Assembly (NCBI RefSeq): GCF_011039085.1
Contig: NZ_JAAKEI010000007.1
Location: 1 to 64,000, forward strand
DNA: 64,000 nt
Source: Desulfovibrio sp. ZJ369
GTDB lineage: Bacteria > Desulfobacterota > Desulfovibrionia > Desulfovibrionales > Desulfovibrionaceae
Reading direction: 5' to 3'
This document shows, in pieces, positions 34,088 to 42,396 of this stretch. The number at the start of each line of letters is the position of its first letter. The first letter of the stretch is position 1. A program made the translations under genes and the position numbers. The notes under the pieces were generated by a model that saw nothing but the letters and a program-made list of their open reading frames with translations, ran no database searches and was not told where the DNA came from.

Positions 34088-35017
34088 TTACCTGCTCCCG
34101 CCAAACCGCACCACAGCCTTGAAACCGGGCTTCAGCTCAAGATCGGGATTCGGCACAGTCAGCTCCACAGTATAATAGGAGGGATTGGCCACGTTCATAT
34201 CCGTGGAGACCCAGGAGATCTCAGCAACTGTGGCCGTAAATTTCTTGTTCTGCAGGGAGGGGATTTCCACCTCGGCAGTGTCGCCCACTTTGATGCCGCT
34301 GACTTCGGCCTCATAGACCGGCACCTGGATCAGCACAGGATTGAGCTGGCCCACACGGATGGGCATGCTGCCCGCGGCCAGCGTGGCGCCCGCGTTCAAG
34401 GTGGCGTCCAGGGAAAGCACATAGCCCTTGATCGGCGAGGTCAGCACCAGCGTCGGCGGCAGTTGCTCGCCCTCAACGATTGTGACGCCGTAGTACCTTT
34501 CCAGTTCCTTAAGCCGCGCGGCGAAATTGCTTTCCGTCTTCCGGATGGTGATCCGCTGCAGCTCAATGCGCTGCTTCAGGGAAGCCACATCCTCTTCCAG
34601 GCGGGCCAGGGCCTGTCTGGAGCCCAGGCCGGAGGCGACCAGCTGGCGGGCCTTGTTGCGCTGGGCCGTGGTTTCGGCCAGACGCCGCTCAAAATCCAGC
34701 ACCTGTCCTTTGAGTTGCTCGGTGCCCGCGCCGGTGGTCACTTCGCGCTGCAGCACGCGCTCGGCTTCTTCCTGCAAATGGTAGCGCAGCAGGGGCGAAC
34801 CCTGCTCCACCGCGTCGCCGGCCCTGACCAGCACCTCGTCCACCACGGCATTAAAGGGAATGGGCACCGCGCGGGTGACGGTGGTGACCACCTTGCCGGT
34901 AAGAATCGTGGATGTGCCTTCAGCGGCGGCCGCAGGGCCTGAAAGCTGAAGCAGCAAAGCAAGACAAAGTGCCGTCCGGAAGACGGCGGAGAGGGAAAAC
35001 GCGGGGGCGGACCACAT
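34088..35017 (-). CDS. HlyD/RND-type periplasmic adaptor protein
   Basis: A 309-residue membrane-fusion protein with an N-terminal signal (LALLLQLSGPAAAAEG). The barrel-sandwich start VVTTVTRAVPIPFNAVVDEVLVRAGDAVEQGSPL is the lipoyl half. A coiled-coil hairpin spans about residues 90-180 (RRLAETTAQRNKARQL..., RLEEDVASLKQRIEL). The second half-barrel and beta-barrel follow (SPIKGYVLSLDATLNAGATL, KVGDTAEVEIP). Such adaptors bridge an inner-membrane transporter to a TolC channel. The start at 35017 overlaps the stop of the TolC-like gene (TGATG). No ABC, RND or MFS pump gene is adjacent; the only transporter in the operon is the flippase. Confidence 0.88.
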   Translation of the reverse strand: MWSAPAFSLSAVFRTALCLALLLQLSGPAAAAEGTSTILTGKVVTTVTRAVPIPFNAVVDEVLVRAGDAVEQGSPLLRYHLQEEAERVLQREVTTGAGTEQLKGQVLDFERRLAETTAQRNKARQLVASGLGSRQALARLEEDVASLKQRIELQRITIRKTESNFAARLKELERYYGVTIVEGEQLPPTLVLTSPIKGYVLSLDATLNAGATLAAGSMPIRVGQLNPVLIQVPVYEAEVSGIKVGDTAEVEIPSLQNKKFTATVAEISWVSTDMNVANPSYYTVELTVPNPDLELKPGFKAVVRFGGSR

Positions 35018-36483
35018 CACATGAACTCCTTGGCGGGCAACCCGAGGAAGCGCTCCTGCAAGAGATTGGCGACGTACATCCATTCCAGATTCGCGAGTTT
35101 GTATTCCATTTCCGCCTCAATATAGGCAATCCTGGCTTTGACCATTTCTTCCTGGCGGCTGGCCAGCACCGGCAGTTGCTCCGTGCCCTCGGTAAAGGCG
35201 ATATGGGCTTCCTTGTACTGGAGCTCTGCGGTATCGAAGCGGGTCCTGGCCAGCTTGAGCTGGTTTTCGGCCAGGGCCACACGCTGCTCGGCCTGCAGCC
35301 AGGTGTTGGAGTAGGCGCTGCGCTTGCGGGCCATTTCATGAAAAGCCTGGGCCTTTTGCATGCGCGCGGTCTGCACGCCGCGGTAGCGACGGCCCCAATC
35401 CAGCAGCGGAAAATCAAAATTCAGATGCAAAAACGTGTCTTCGCTGCCGCTGACCGGCTGATACTGCCCGGCCGGGGGATTATTATTGATCTGGATGGAC
35501 ATGTCGGGAATATACTGGGCCCAGGCCACCATAATATTAAAGTCCCCGAGCTTGATCTGGGCGCGCAGCAGAAGTTCGTCCTCGCCTGTGGGCCAGCGTT
35601 CCTCCCAGCGCAGCTTATGGCCGTCAAAGCCGGTCAGGATGCCATCCGCGCTGGCCGTATCCACATTCAGGCGCTGCTGGGGCTCCACCCCGGCCAGAAT
35701 TTTCAGCTGCGTGCGCTGCATCACTTCTTCCATGCCGGTTTTTTCCACCATAAGCTTTATTTCGCGCTCGTGCTGACTGGCCAGATTCAGCGAAACACCC
35801 TGGCGGCCTTCCACGGATTCCACCTGCTTCCAGTACTGCACCAGTTCCTTGCCCACAGGCAAAAGCTCTTTCTGGGCCGCTACGATTTTTTGCTGGGCCT
35901 GGAGCTTGAGATAGGCCTGGGCGATTTTGTAAATGGCCTCGCCTACGGCTTTGCGGTGCGCGGCAATGGCCAGGTTGACCATGATTTTCTGCACCTGATG
36001 TTCAAAATAGGTGGCCACGGGATTGGGGAAGGCCGCGTAAAAACCCACACGGAGCTTGGTCCGGCCGTAATCGCCCGGGGTATCCTTATTATCCATGTTA
36101 TAGACAGTAAGGTTGTTGGATACCTGGAGGCTCATGCGGGGCTCGGGCAGATACTTCCAAATCGCGTCGGTCAGGGCCAGGCGTTTGATTTCCAGATCCA
36201 CGGCGCTGTTGACCAGCAGGGGCGATTGCTGGATGGTCAGAAAGACGCAATCCTCATAGCTGAAGCTTTTGTCCGGATCATAGAGATTGGGCACAGCGGC
36301 TTCCAGTTTGGCCTTATTTTCCACGGGAATGCCGGGCGCTTCTTCCAGCCAGTGTTTGGCCGGAAGTTCGGGCGATTTGAGACCGGCTTTATTGGAAGCA
36401 CAGGCGGAAAAGAAAAAAGTCAGAAAAATCAGCGCCAGAAAAAGCGGACGCGCGGAAAGCGCGATTCGTGCAAAATGCGGCAT
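35017..36483 (-). CDS. TolC-family outer-membrane efflux lipoprotein
   Basis: A 488-residue protein with a signal peptide and lipobox FFSAC (cysteine near residue 28), then the long alpha-helical repeats of the OEP/TolC family: the pair around YEDCVFLTIQQSPLLVNS and KAVGEAIYKIAQAYLKLQAQQK in the first half, and FDFPLLDWGRRYRGVQTARMQKAQAF plus QAEQRVALAENQLKLARTRFDTAELQY in the second. It would form the outer-membrane tunnel of the export system with the adaptor. It starts 51 bp after the large synthase gene, implying one transcript. Confidence 0.88.
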   Translation of the reverse strand: MPHFARIALSARPLFLALIFLTFFFSACASNKAGLKSPELPAKHWLEEAPGIPVENKAKLEAAVPNLYDPDKSFSYEDCVFLTIQQSPLLVNSAVDLEIKRLALTDAIWKYLPEPRMSLQVSNNLTVYNMDNKDTPGDYGRTKLRVGFYAAFPNPVATYFEHQVQKIMVNLAIAAHRKAVGEAIYKIAQAYLKLQAQQKIVAAQKELLPVGKELVQYWKQVESVEGRQGVSLNLASQHEREIKLMVEKTGMEEVMQRTQLKILAGVEPQQRLNVDTASADGILTGFDGHKLRWEERWPTGEDELLLRAQIKLGDFNIMVAWAQYIPDMSIQINNNPPAGQYQPVSGSEDTFLHLNFDFPLLDWGRRYRGVQTARMQKAQAFHEMARKRSAYSNTWLQAEQRVALAENQLKLARTRFDTAELQYKEAHIAFTEGTEQLPVLASRQEEMVKARIAYIEAEMEYKLANLEWMYVANLLQERFLGLPAKEFM

Positions 36484-36534
36484 CTGTCGACCCTTTGGAC
36501 TCGCGCCAGGCGGCTGCGCATTGTCAAGGTTGCT

Positions 36535-39500
36535 TTACTGCTGCTCGTCTGCGCCCGTTGGGGGCGCCGCCTCCTGCCGATCAAATTCCAGATGATGCAA
36601 AGTTACAAGGACGCGGCCACGGGCATCCTCCGCCTGAGCGTCGAAGCGCAGCAATTTGCCGTCAGCCCACGACCGCCGCAATTGCAGACGACAGGGCCCC
36701 TGCCCGCCGCGCTCCGCGCCAAAGCGGATAAAACCCGCCGCGTTCAACCGCCAATGGCGCAACGCCTCAGCCGGGCTTGCGGCACTGCCCTCCAGGGCAA
36801 TGGCCAGCGACGCTGCCTGCACCAGGCCCTCCACCATTTGCAGAACCTTAGTATAGCTCCAATTGCTTTCGGGGGCAATGGGCTGTTCCGGCGCGGACAA
36901 GGTCGCAAGGTATATGCCGCCGGGCAAAGCCGAAAAACCTGAAAGAATCCGCCAAGGCTCGCCCATGCCCAGCGCGTCGTAGACAGTGTTTATCCTTTCA
37001 ACGCCCTGCCCGGAACAATCCATTTTCGATGCGGGCCAAAGCGGCGGCACCTCGCCGGGAGCCGCGGCCAGCAAAACCATGCCTGAGCTTACCGCCGCAT
37101 ACTGCCCGGTATGGCGGCCGTTGGCCGTCAAACGGCGTACGGAAAGATCCGCCCGGCACATGCGGGTCATGACCTGATCCTGCGCAAGCCAGGGGAGCGC
37201 CTCCACGATCAGGCGACATTCACGGGTCACCCCCGGCGGCAGGAGCGGGAGTTCATGAAAGCGCACATCGGAAAGGCCTGTGACTGCCAACCAGGGCACG
37301 AGCAGCCGGGAACCCTCCACCAGTGCCTGAAGAGCACGGCTCACCGGCAGCCGGGGCAGGGAACCGCCGCCCGTTTTTCCGCCTCGGCCGCCATGCGCCG
37401 CAAGGGCGGGATCCGCAAAGCGGGAGAACTGGCAGGCTCCCTGAAACAGCGTTGCCGTGGGCCTGAACCGGGGCTGAGGGTCAGGAAACACCAGGGGAGA
37501 AAATTCCGGGCGTTCCAGCATGAGCTGGGCCCGCGGCGGCCGATCCGGGCAAAAATCGCTTTCGCGCGCCCAGATCACCCGTTCGGCCGAACCGCGCAGC
37601 ACTTCACGCGCCAGCATGTCGCCGAGTTCATTGAGTCCCGCAGGCAGGCCGCCATCCAGAAGGCGAATGGCGCGGGCGGCAAAGCCGCCTTCCAGGGCCA
37701 GGCTCGCGAGGCGCTTTTCCAGCGGCCCGTCGCAGGCAAAGGCAGCCTGATCGGGCGCCTGCACGCTGAGAACGCAGGCATAGCGCAGGCCATGCGCCGT
37801 GGCGGCCCGCAGGCAGTCTTCCAGCAAAAGCGCGGCGCTCTGCGGCGCATCCGCGTTGTGGGGCACGAACAGCACGCCGTCCACGCGCCCCTCCTGCCCG
37901 GCCAGAGTCTGCACGATCGCGCGCAGGCTTTCGGCATCAGGCCTGCTCTCAATGCCGCAAGAGAGCGGCGCCAGGCGCGCCCCGGCCCTGGCCAGAGGCG
38001 CGCAGGCATCCAGCAGCCCCTGAGGAACGGCCAGCGTGCAGCCCAGGGGGGCAATCCCGCTCAGCAAGCCCGGCAGCAGGGTCGGATGGAACACAAAAAG
38101 CGCCAGCACGTCCCCGCGCCGGAGGGGCAGGCCCTGGCCGCACGGATCCAGCGCAAGCGGACGCAGAGAGGCGCAAAAATCCCGCTCAGCTTCCGGGCAG
38201 CCGCCCTGGGGCACGCCTTCGCCGCCGGGGACAGGCGCAAAGCGGCACAGGGGCGAAGACGCGCGGGCCCGGACAGGGCGCGCCGGGCTGGCGGCGGTCG
38301 CGCGCTTTTTGCCCTGGGCCGGGCTGCGTTCCGCTGATCCAAGAATGCGTGTCAGATCCCCGACAGTCGCCACCTGGAGCAGATCTTCAAAATTGATCGC
38401 CAAACCAAGGCGTTGTTCCACTTCCTGAATAATCAAGGGGAAACGGCTGGAACGCAAGGCCAGGTCATACCGCAAATCCATTTCCGGGCGGAGCTCTTCA
38501 GCCGGGCGACCGCTGGCCTGGGCCAGCACGTCCAGCACAATGCGCAAATGCGGCGGAGCGGCGCCTGTGTCGGAAGAGGCAGCGGGCGCAGCCTGAGCCG
38601 CGCCTTCCGCTGGCCTTGCTTCGTTGCGGCAGGACGTGTCGGCCGGGTCGAGCGGCTCTTCGTCCAGAGGCCGGAGACCGCCATACGGCGCAACCGGCGC
38701 GGCATGGCCCCCAGCGGACGCCTCCCCCGGCTGCGGCGTGCGCAAATGCGCCCGCAGAGCCGCGCGCGGCAGGTGGCCCAGAGCGTACAAACGGGCGCAA
38801 GACCGGCGCAGGCCTTCGGTTTCCCTGCCCTTGCGCCCGGCGGAGAGGCAAAGCCCGCGCGGCTCAATATCGTTCACCAGGCCGCAGAGCGTGTCCTGGG
38901 GGCCCAGTTCCAGGAAATGGCGGATGCCGTGCCGATCCCACATGGCGCGCACGCATTCCGTCCAGCGCACGGAATTTTCATCCAGATCCGCGATATAGCG
39001 GCAGATGGAGGGCTGATCGTCGGGGTAAAAGCCGGTGGTAATATTGCTGAGCAGGGGCAGACGCGGCGCGTGCATCTCCAGCGCGTTCAGCCGCCGCAGG
39101 GAAAGATCGCGCAGAACCCGCATGCTCGGATGGTGAAACGCCAGGCTGACATTGAGCATGATGGCCGGAATACGCCGCTTGCGCAGGCTTTTGCGGGCTT
39201 CCAGCAGCGCCTCGCGAGGACCGCTGAGGATAAACTGGCTGGGCGTATTGTAATTGGAAACATAGAGCGCGGGCCAGGACGCGCGTATTGCATCAATGAT
39301 CCCGGCATCGGCGTGCACGGCCATCATGCCGGTCTCGCGCGTGGCTTTGGCCTCCAGCTCACCCACATGCACGGCGCGGGTGTCCAGAATATACCAGGCC
39401 ACTTCCGGCTCGTATACGCCGGCAAAGCACAGCGCGATCAGCTCGCCCAGGCTGTGCCCGCTCATCAGGGCAGGCTTGAGCCCCAGGGAGACAAACTGGC

Positions 39501-40554
39501 TCCACTGGGCGTATTCCAGCAGAAAGACATAGGGCGACTGCCAGCGGGAGAGGCTGATTTTTTCCAGATCAGTCTCATCCATGAGCGCCAGCACATCCCA
39601 GTCGGCCACGGCGGCGATGCGATCCATGGCGGCCCTGGCCGCGGGAAAATTGTCGTACAATTCCCGGCCCATGCCCGGCCAGACCGCGCCCATCCCGGAG
39701 CACATGACTGCCAGCGGCGGCGCGGCCGCAGCCGGAGCGAGCCATATCCCCCGATCCTCAAGATCGCGAACCGCATCCTGAGCCGGCGTGGCCGGAAGCG
39801 CAAGGAGTTCCTGCCGCCACAGCGGATTGACGCTTGCCAGCCGCCATTCCAGCCCTGCCTGACGCAATTGCGCGTACCGTACGCCGTCGGCAACGAGCTC
39901 TTCCCGGTCCTGGCCGTCTTCCTCATACCTGGAGGCGTCCACGGCGCACGACAAGGCCGCGGATTCCCGCCCGGCACACGCGGCGGGCGCGCAAGCGGCC
40001 CGGTCCGGTTGGTCCGGTTGGTCCGCCTGGTCCGGGGCCGGGCGCAGGCGCAGAAATTCGCATATCAGCCCGGCCGCGGCGGCAGGCGCGCCCGCGGCGG
40101 CAAAGGCGCGGCGGCAGACCAGCAGCGCCACCACGGCGCAACGTCGCGCGGCGAGCTCGCGGGCCGCTGCCCCCAGCAAGGCGGGGCTGAACCGCGCCGC
40201 AATCACGCGCGGGACGGCGCAAAGGCCGGAGGCCGCCTCGCACGCCAGCTCCCGCGCCAGCATGTGCCCCAGTTCCCGGGCCTGTTGCCCCACGGGCCGA
40301 CCTGAAAATTCGGGAACAAAGCATGACAAGGCCTCGCGCTCCACGCACAGCCAGAGGGCCGTCGGCTGCGCCGTGCCGGCCATGCCCCCGGCGTCGGCCG
40401 CACAGGCCTGCCGTTCGCGCAGCCATTCCCGCCACTGCGCCGCAAGAACGGCTGCCGATGCCTGCGCGGCAGGCAAAGAGGCACGGCGGAAGACTTCCAC
40501 CGTGCATGCGGCAAGGAGGCCGGACGCAGAGCCGGATGTGTCGTAGTTGGACAT
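36535..40554 (-). CDS. Polyketide-synthase-like multidomain protein (AT, ACP, degenerate KR-like, DH-like; no evident KS)
   Basis: A 1339-residue protein. Residues 1-270 are alanine-rich and unassigned; a decayed ketosynthase-like region as in PfaB is possible. Residues 280-580 are an acyltransferase: MCSGMGAVWPGMGREL, catalytic S368 in SGHSLGE, and the histidine in AFHHPSM. An acyl-carrier-like domain lies at about 668-740 (LRYDLALRSSRFPLI, likely phosphopantetheine Ser702). Residues 785-1000 resemble a reductase fold without a clear NADP motif. The last third (from PVSRALQALVEGSRLLVPWL) resembles a double-hotdog dehydratase. No ketosynthase CHH triad or thioesterase is visible. It probably loads and tailors an acyl chain for the divergent alpha-oxoamine synthase. 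It has its own promoter at 40630-40658 and leads the operon with the TolC, HlyD and flippase genes. Confidence 0.75.
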   Translation of the reverse strand: MSNYDTSGSASGLLAACTVEVFRRASLPAAQASAAVLAAQWREWLRERQACAADAGGMAGTAQPTALWLCVEREALSCFVPEFSGRPVGQQARELGHMLARELACEAASGLCAVPRVIAARFSPALLGAAARELAARRCAVVALLVCRRAFAAAGAPAAAAGLICEFLRLRPAPDQADQPDQPDRAACAPAACAGRESAALSCAVDASRYEEDGQDREELVADGVRYAQLRQAGLEWRLASVNPLWRQELLALPATPAQDAVRDLEDRGIWLAPAAAAPPLAVMCSGMGAVWPGMGRELYDNFPAARAAMDRIAAVADWDVLALMDETDLEKISLSRWQSPYVFLLEYAQWSQFVSLGLKPALMSGHSLGELIALCFAGVYEPEVAWYILDTRAVHVGELEAKATRETGMMAVHADAGIIDAIRASWPALYVSNYNTPSQFILSGPREALLEARKSLRKRRIPAIMLNVSLAFHHPSMRVLRDLSLRRLNALEMHAPRLPLLSNITTGFYPDDQPSICRYIADLDENSVRWTECVRAMWDRHGIRHFLELGPQDTLCGLVNDIEPRGLCLSAGRKGRETEGLRRSCARLYALGHLPRAALRAHLRTPQPGEASAGGHAAPVAPYGGLRPLDEEPLDPADTSCRNEARPAEGAAQAAPAASSDTGAAPPHLRIVLDVLAQASGRPAEELRPEMDLRYDLALRSSRFPLIIQEVEQRLGLAINFEDLLQVATVGDLTRILGSAERSPAQGKKRATAASPARPVRARASSPLCRFAPVPGGEGVPQGGCPEAERDFCASLRPLALDPCGQGLPLRRGDVLALFVFHPTLLPGLLSGIAPLGCTLAVPQGLLDACAPLARAGARLAPLSCGIESRPDAESLRAIVQTLAGQEGRVDGVLFVPHNADAPQSAALLLEDCLRAATAHGLRYACVLSVQAPDQAAFACDGPLEKRLASLALEGGFAARAIRLLDGGLPAGLNELGDMLAREVLRGSAERVIWARESDFCPDRPPRAQLMLERPEFSPLVFPDPQPRFRPTATLFQGACQFSRFADPALAAHGGRGGKTGGGSLPRLPVSRALQALVEGSRLLVPWLAVTGLSDVRFHELPLLPPGVTRECRLIVEALPWLAQDQVMTRMCRADLSVRRLTANGRHTGQYAAVSSGMVLLAAAPGEVPPLWPASKMDCSGQGVERINTVYDALGMGEPWRILSGFSALPGGIYLATLSAPEQPIAPESNWSYTKVLQMVEGLVQAASLAIALEGSAASPAEALRHWRLNAAGFIRFGAERGGQGPCRLQLRRSWADGKLLRFDAQAEDARGRVLVTLHHLEFDRQEAAPPTGADEQQ
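40002..40037. repeat. Four tandem 9-bp units inside the synthase gene
   Basis: GGTCCGGTT twice, then GGTCCGCCT and GGTCCGGGG. They encode the in-frame D-Q-P / D-Q-A tract near residue 175. Because the unit is a multiple of three, slippage would change length without a frameshift. Confidence 0.8.
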
Positions 40555-40629
40555 AAATCGCTTGTTGCCTGCGCGCGACGCCGCGCCCGGACGACCCCGA
40601 CGCGGCGGATGCGGCTTGATTGGGCAAAA

Positions 40630-40658
40630 ATGCTAGGGCATATCCAGGGCATTGTCCA
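40630..40658 (-). promoter_or_regulatory. Predicted promoter of the synthase-export operon
   Basis: TGGACA and TAGCAT on the minus strand are 17 bp apart, about 76 bp upstream of the synthase start. It lies back to back with the plus-strand promoter 30 bp away. Confidence 0.55.
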
Positions 40659-40688
40659 GCCATAACAGCGCGGGCGCGCATTCCGGAC

Positions 40689-40717
40689 TTGCCATGCAAC
40701 CCGGCTTTGGCTATGCT
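40689..40717 (+). promoter_or_regulatory. Predicted promoter of the alpha-oxoamine synthase operon
   Basis: TTGCCA and TATGCT are separated by 17 bp, about 92 bp upstream of the start. The two divergent promoters suggest shared control. Confidence 0.6.
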
Positions 40718-40809
40718 GAATCGTTACAAAGCTGTGACCGGAATACTCGGCGTCCCTACACGCCGCTCAGAGCGGCGGCAGATCCAGGATAACCCCGTGA
40801 GGATAAGGC

Positions 40810-42150
40810 ATGAAGAACAACCATTCCTGTCAGGCCGGCCCCGCGGCGGCGGAACAATCCGCCGTTGCGCATGAAAGCTGCGCTTCCGGCTTTACCCGTA
40901 TGCGTTCCAAGCTCTCCTTTGATCGGCTGGTGGAAATGGGCGCCAAAATGGGGCTGGAAAACCCGCTTTTTGTTTGCCACGATCGGGCCGCCAAGGCTAC
41001 GACTCTGGTCAGTGGCAAAGAATACCTCAATTTTTCCACCTATGACTATCTTGGCATCAACGCCCACCCGGAGATTACCGAAGCCGTGACCAAAGCGGCG
41101 AGCGTGTTCGGCACCTCGGCGGGCGCAAGCCGCCTGGTGGGGGGCGAGCGCCCGCCTCATCGCGAGCTGGAACAGGCCATGGCCGATCTGTACGAGGTGG
41201 AAGACTGCATCGCCTATGTCAGCGGGCATGCCACCAATGTTTCCACCCTGGGCTTTTTATTCGGCCCGCGCGACGCCATCTTTCATGACGGCCTGGCCCA
41301 CAACTCTCTGGTGCAGGGTTCGCGGCTTTCGGGAGCCGCCCGGTATTCCTACGCGCACAACGATTGCGACGCCCTGGAAGAGATGCTCAAAACCCGCAGA
41401 AGCGAGCACAAGCGGGCAGTGATCGTCACCGAAGGGCTGTTCAGCATGGACGGGAACATCCCGGATCTGCCCAGAATTATCGAACTCAAGAAAAAATACG
41501 ACTGCATGCTGCTGGTCGATGAAGCCCATTCCCTCGGCGTGCTGGGCAAGACCGGGCGCGGCGTGCGCGAGTATTACGGCATCAAACCCACAGACGTGGA
41601 TATGTGGATGAGCACGCTCTCCAAGGCCATGTGCGGTTGTGGCGGTTTTATTGCCGGCAGCCGCGAGCTGGTGGAATTTCTCAAGTACGGCTCGCCGGGC
41701 TTTGTGTTCAGCGTTGGCATGCCGCCGGTTATTGCCGCGGCCTGCAGCAAGGCCCTGGAAATCATGCTGCGCGAACCGCAGCGCGTGCATAAGCTCCAGC
41801 AAATTACCCGTTTCTTTCTTGAGTACGCCAAAAGTAAAGGCCTGGACACAGGCGCGGCCCAAGGCTACGCCATTGTGCCCGTCATGGTCGGGGATTCGAT
41901 GGTTGCGGGCTTTTTGTCCGCGGCTTTGTTCAAGCGCGGCATCTATGTCATGCCCGTCACCTTCCCGGCGGTCAAGGAAGGCACGGCGCGGCTGCGTTTC
42001 TTCCTTTCCGCGGCCCATCAGGAAGAGCACATCCGCAAGACCCTGGACGCCGTAGCGGAAGAACTTCCAAAAGCCCAGGCCATTGTGGAAAAATATCAGC
42101 GTGAGCATCAGGACGAGGCCCAGACAGACGAGAAGTCATGCATGAAATGA
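40810..42150 (+). CDS. Alpha-oxoamine synthase family PLP enzyme (AONS/SPT/KBL type)
   Basis: A 446-residue PLP-dependent enzyme that would condense an acyl thioester with an amino acid under decarboxylation. Motifs: FSTYDYLGINAHP, GTSAGASRLVGGERPPHRELE, VDEAHSLGVLG (Asp237 to PLP nitrogen), and the Schiff-base lysine K272 in MSTLSKAMCGCGGF. An N-terminal extension of about 30 residues and a polar C-terminal tail exceed BioF and KBL, closer to serine palmitoyltransferase-like and CqsA-like members. AGGATAAGG precedes the ATG. Divergent from the AT-ACP synthase, which could hand over its acyl-ACP. BioF or glycine C-acetyltransferase is the main alternative, but no biotin or threonine genes are nearby. 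Confidence 0.85.
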   Translation: MKNNHSCQAGPAAAEQSAVAHESCASGFTRMRSKLSFDRLVEMGAKMGLENPLFVCHDRAAKATTLVSGKEYLNFSTYDYLGINAHPEITEAVTKAASVFGTSAGASRLVGGERPPHRELEQAMADLYEVEDCIAYVSGHATNVSTLGFLFGPRDAIFHDGLAHNSLVQGSRLSGAARYSYAHNDCDALEEMLKTRRSEHKRAVIVTEGLFSMDGNIPDLPRIIELKKKYDCMLLVDEAHSLGVLGKTGRGVREYYGIKPTDVDMWMSTLSKAMCGCGGFIAGSRELVEFLKYGSPGFVFSVGMPPVIAAACSKALEIMLREPQRVHKLQQITRFFLEYAKSKGLDTGAAQGYAIVPVMVGDSMVAGFLSAALFKRGIYVMPVTFPAVKEGTARLRFFLSAAHQEEHIRKTLDAVAEELPKAQAIVEKYQREHQDEAQTDEKSCMK

Positions 42151-42155
42151 CTTCC

Positions 42156-42255
42156 AGCGCATAGTACTTGTGCAACGCCCGCTCCGGCGCGTAACGGCGC
42201 AAGGAAATTTTGCCGTTACGCGCCGGAGCGAGCGTTTTAAAAGCACTATGCTCTA
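42156..42255. repeat. Large inverted repeat with mosaic-repeat termini, copy 10
   Basis: CGCTCCGGCGCGTAACGGC (42180-42198) pairs perfectly with 42212-42230. The outer part, AGCGCATAGTACTTG against AAAGCACTATGCTCT, pairs imperfectly. The right half equals the module ending the 5371-5673 copy. It separates the oxoamine synthase from the glycosyltransferase genes and might act as a partial terminator between them. Confidence 0.85.
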
Positions 42256-42396
42256 GTGCAGACCGCCCTGAGACATCAGGCACGCGGCAGATCTGTTTTT
42301 CTCGCGGCAGCGCGCGCCCGGCTGTCGCCGTTGCCGTCTGTTTCAGCCGGATCGCTTTGTCTGTCCGGCTTTTTTTCTTTTGTGCCGGAGAATGCC

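Noticed and set aside
40810-42150. Assignment as BioF (biotin synthesis) or glycine C-acetyltransferase
   Set aside because: Motifs fit the whole alpha-oxoamine synthase family. No biotin or threonine-degradation genes are adjacent, and the context is an acyl-carrier synthase with glycosyltransferases; kept at family level.
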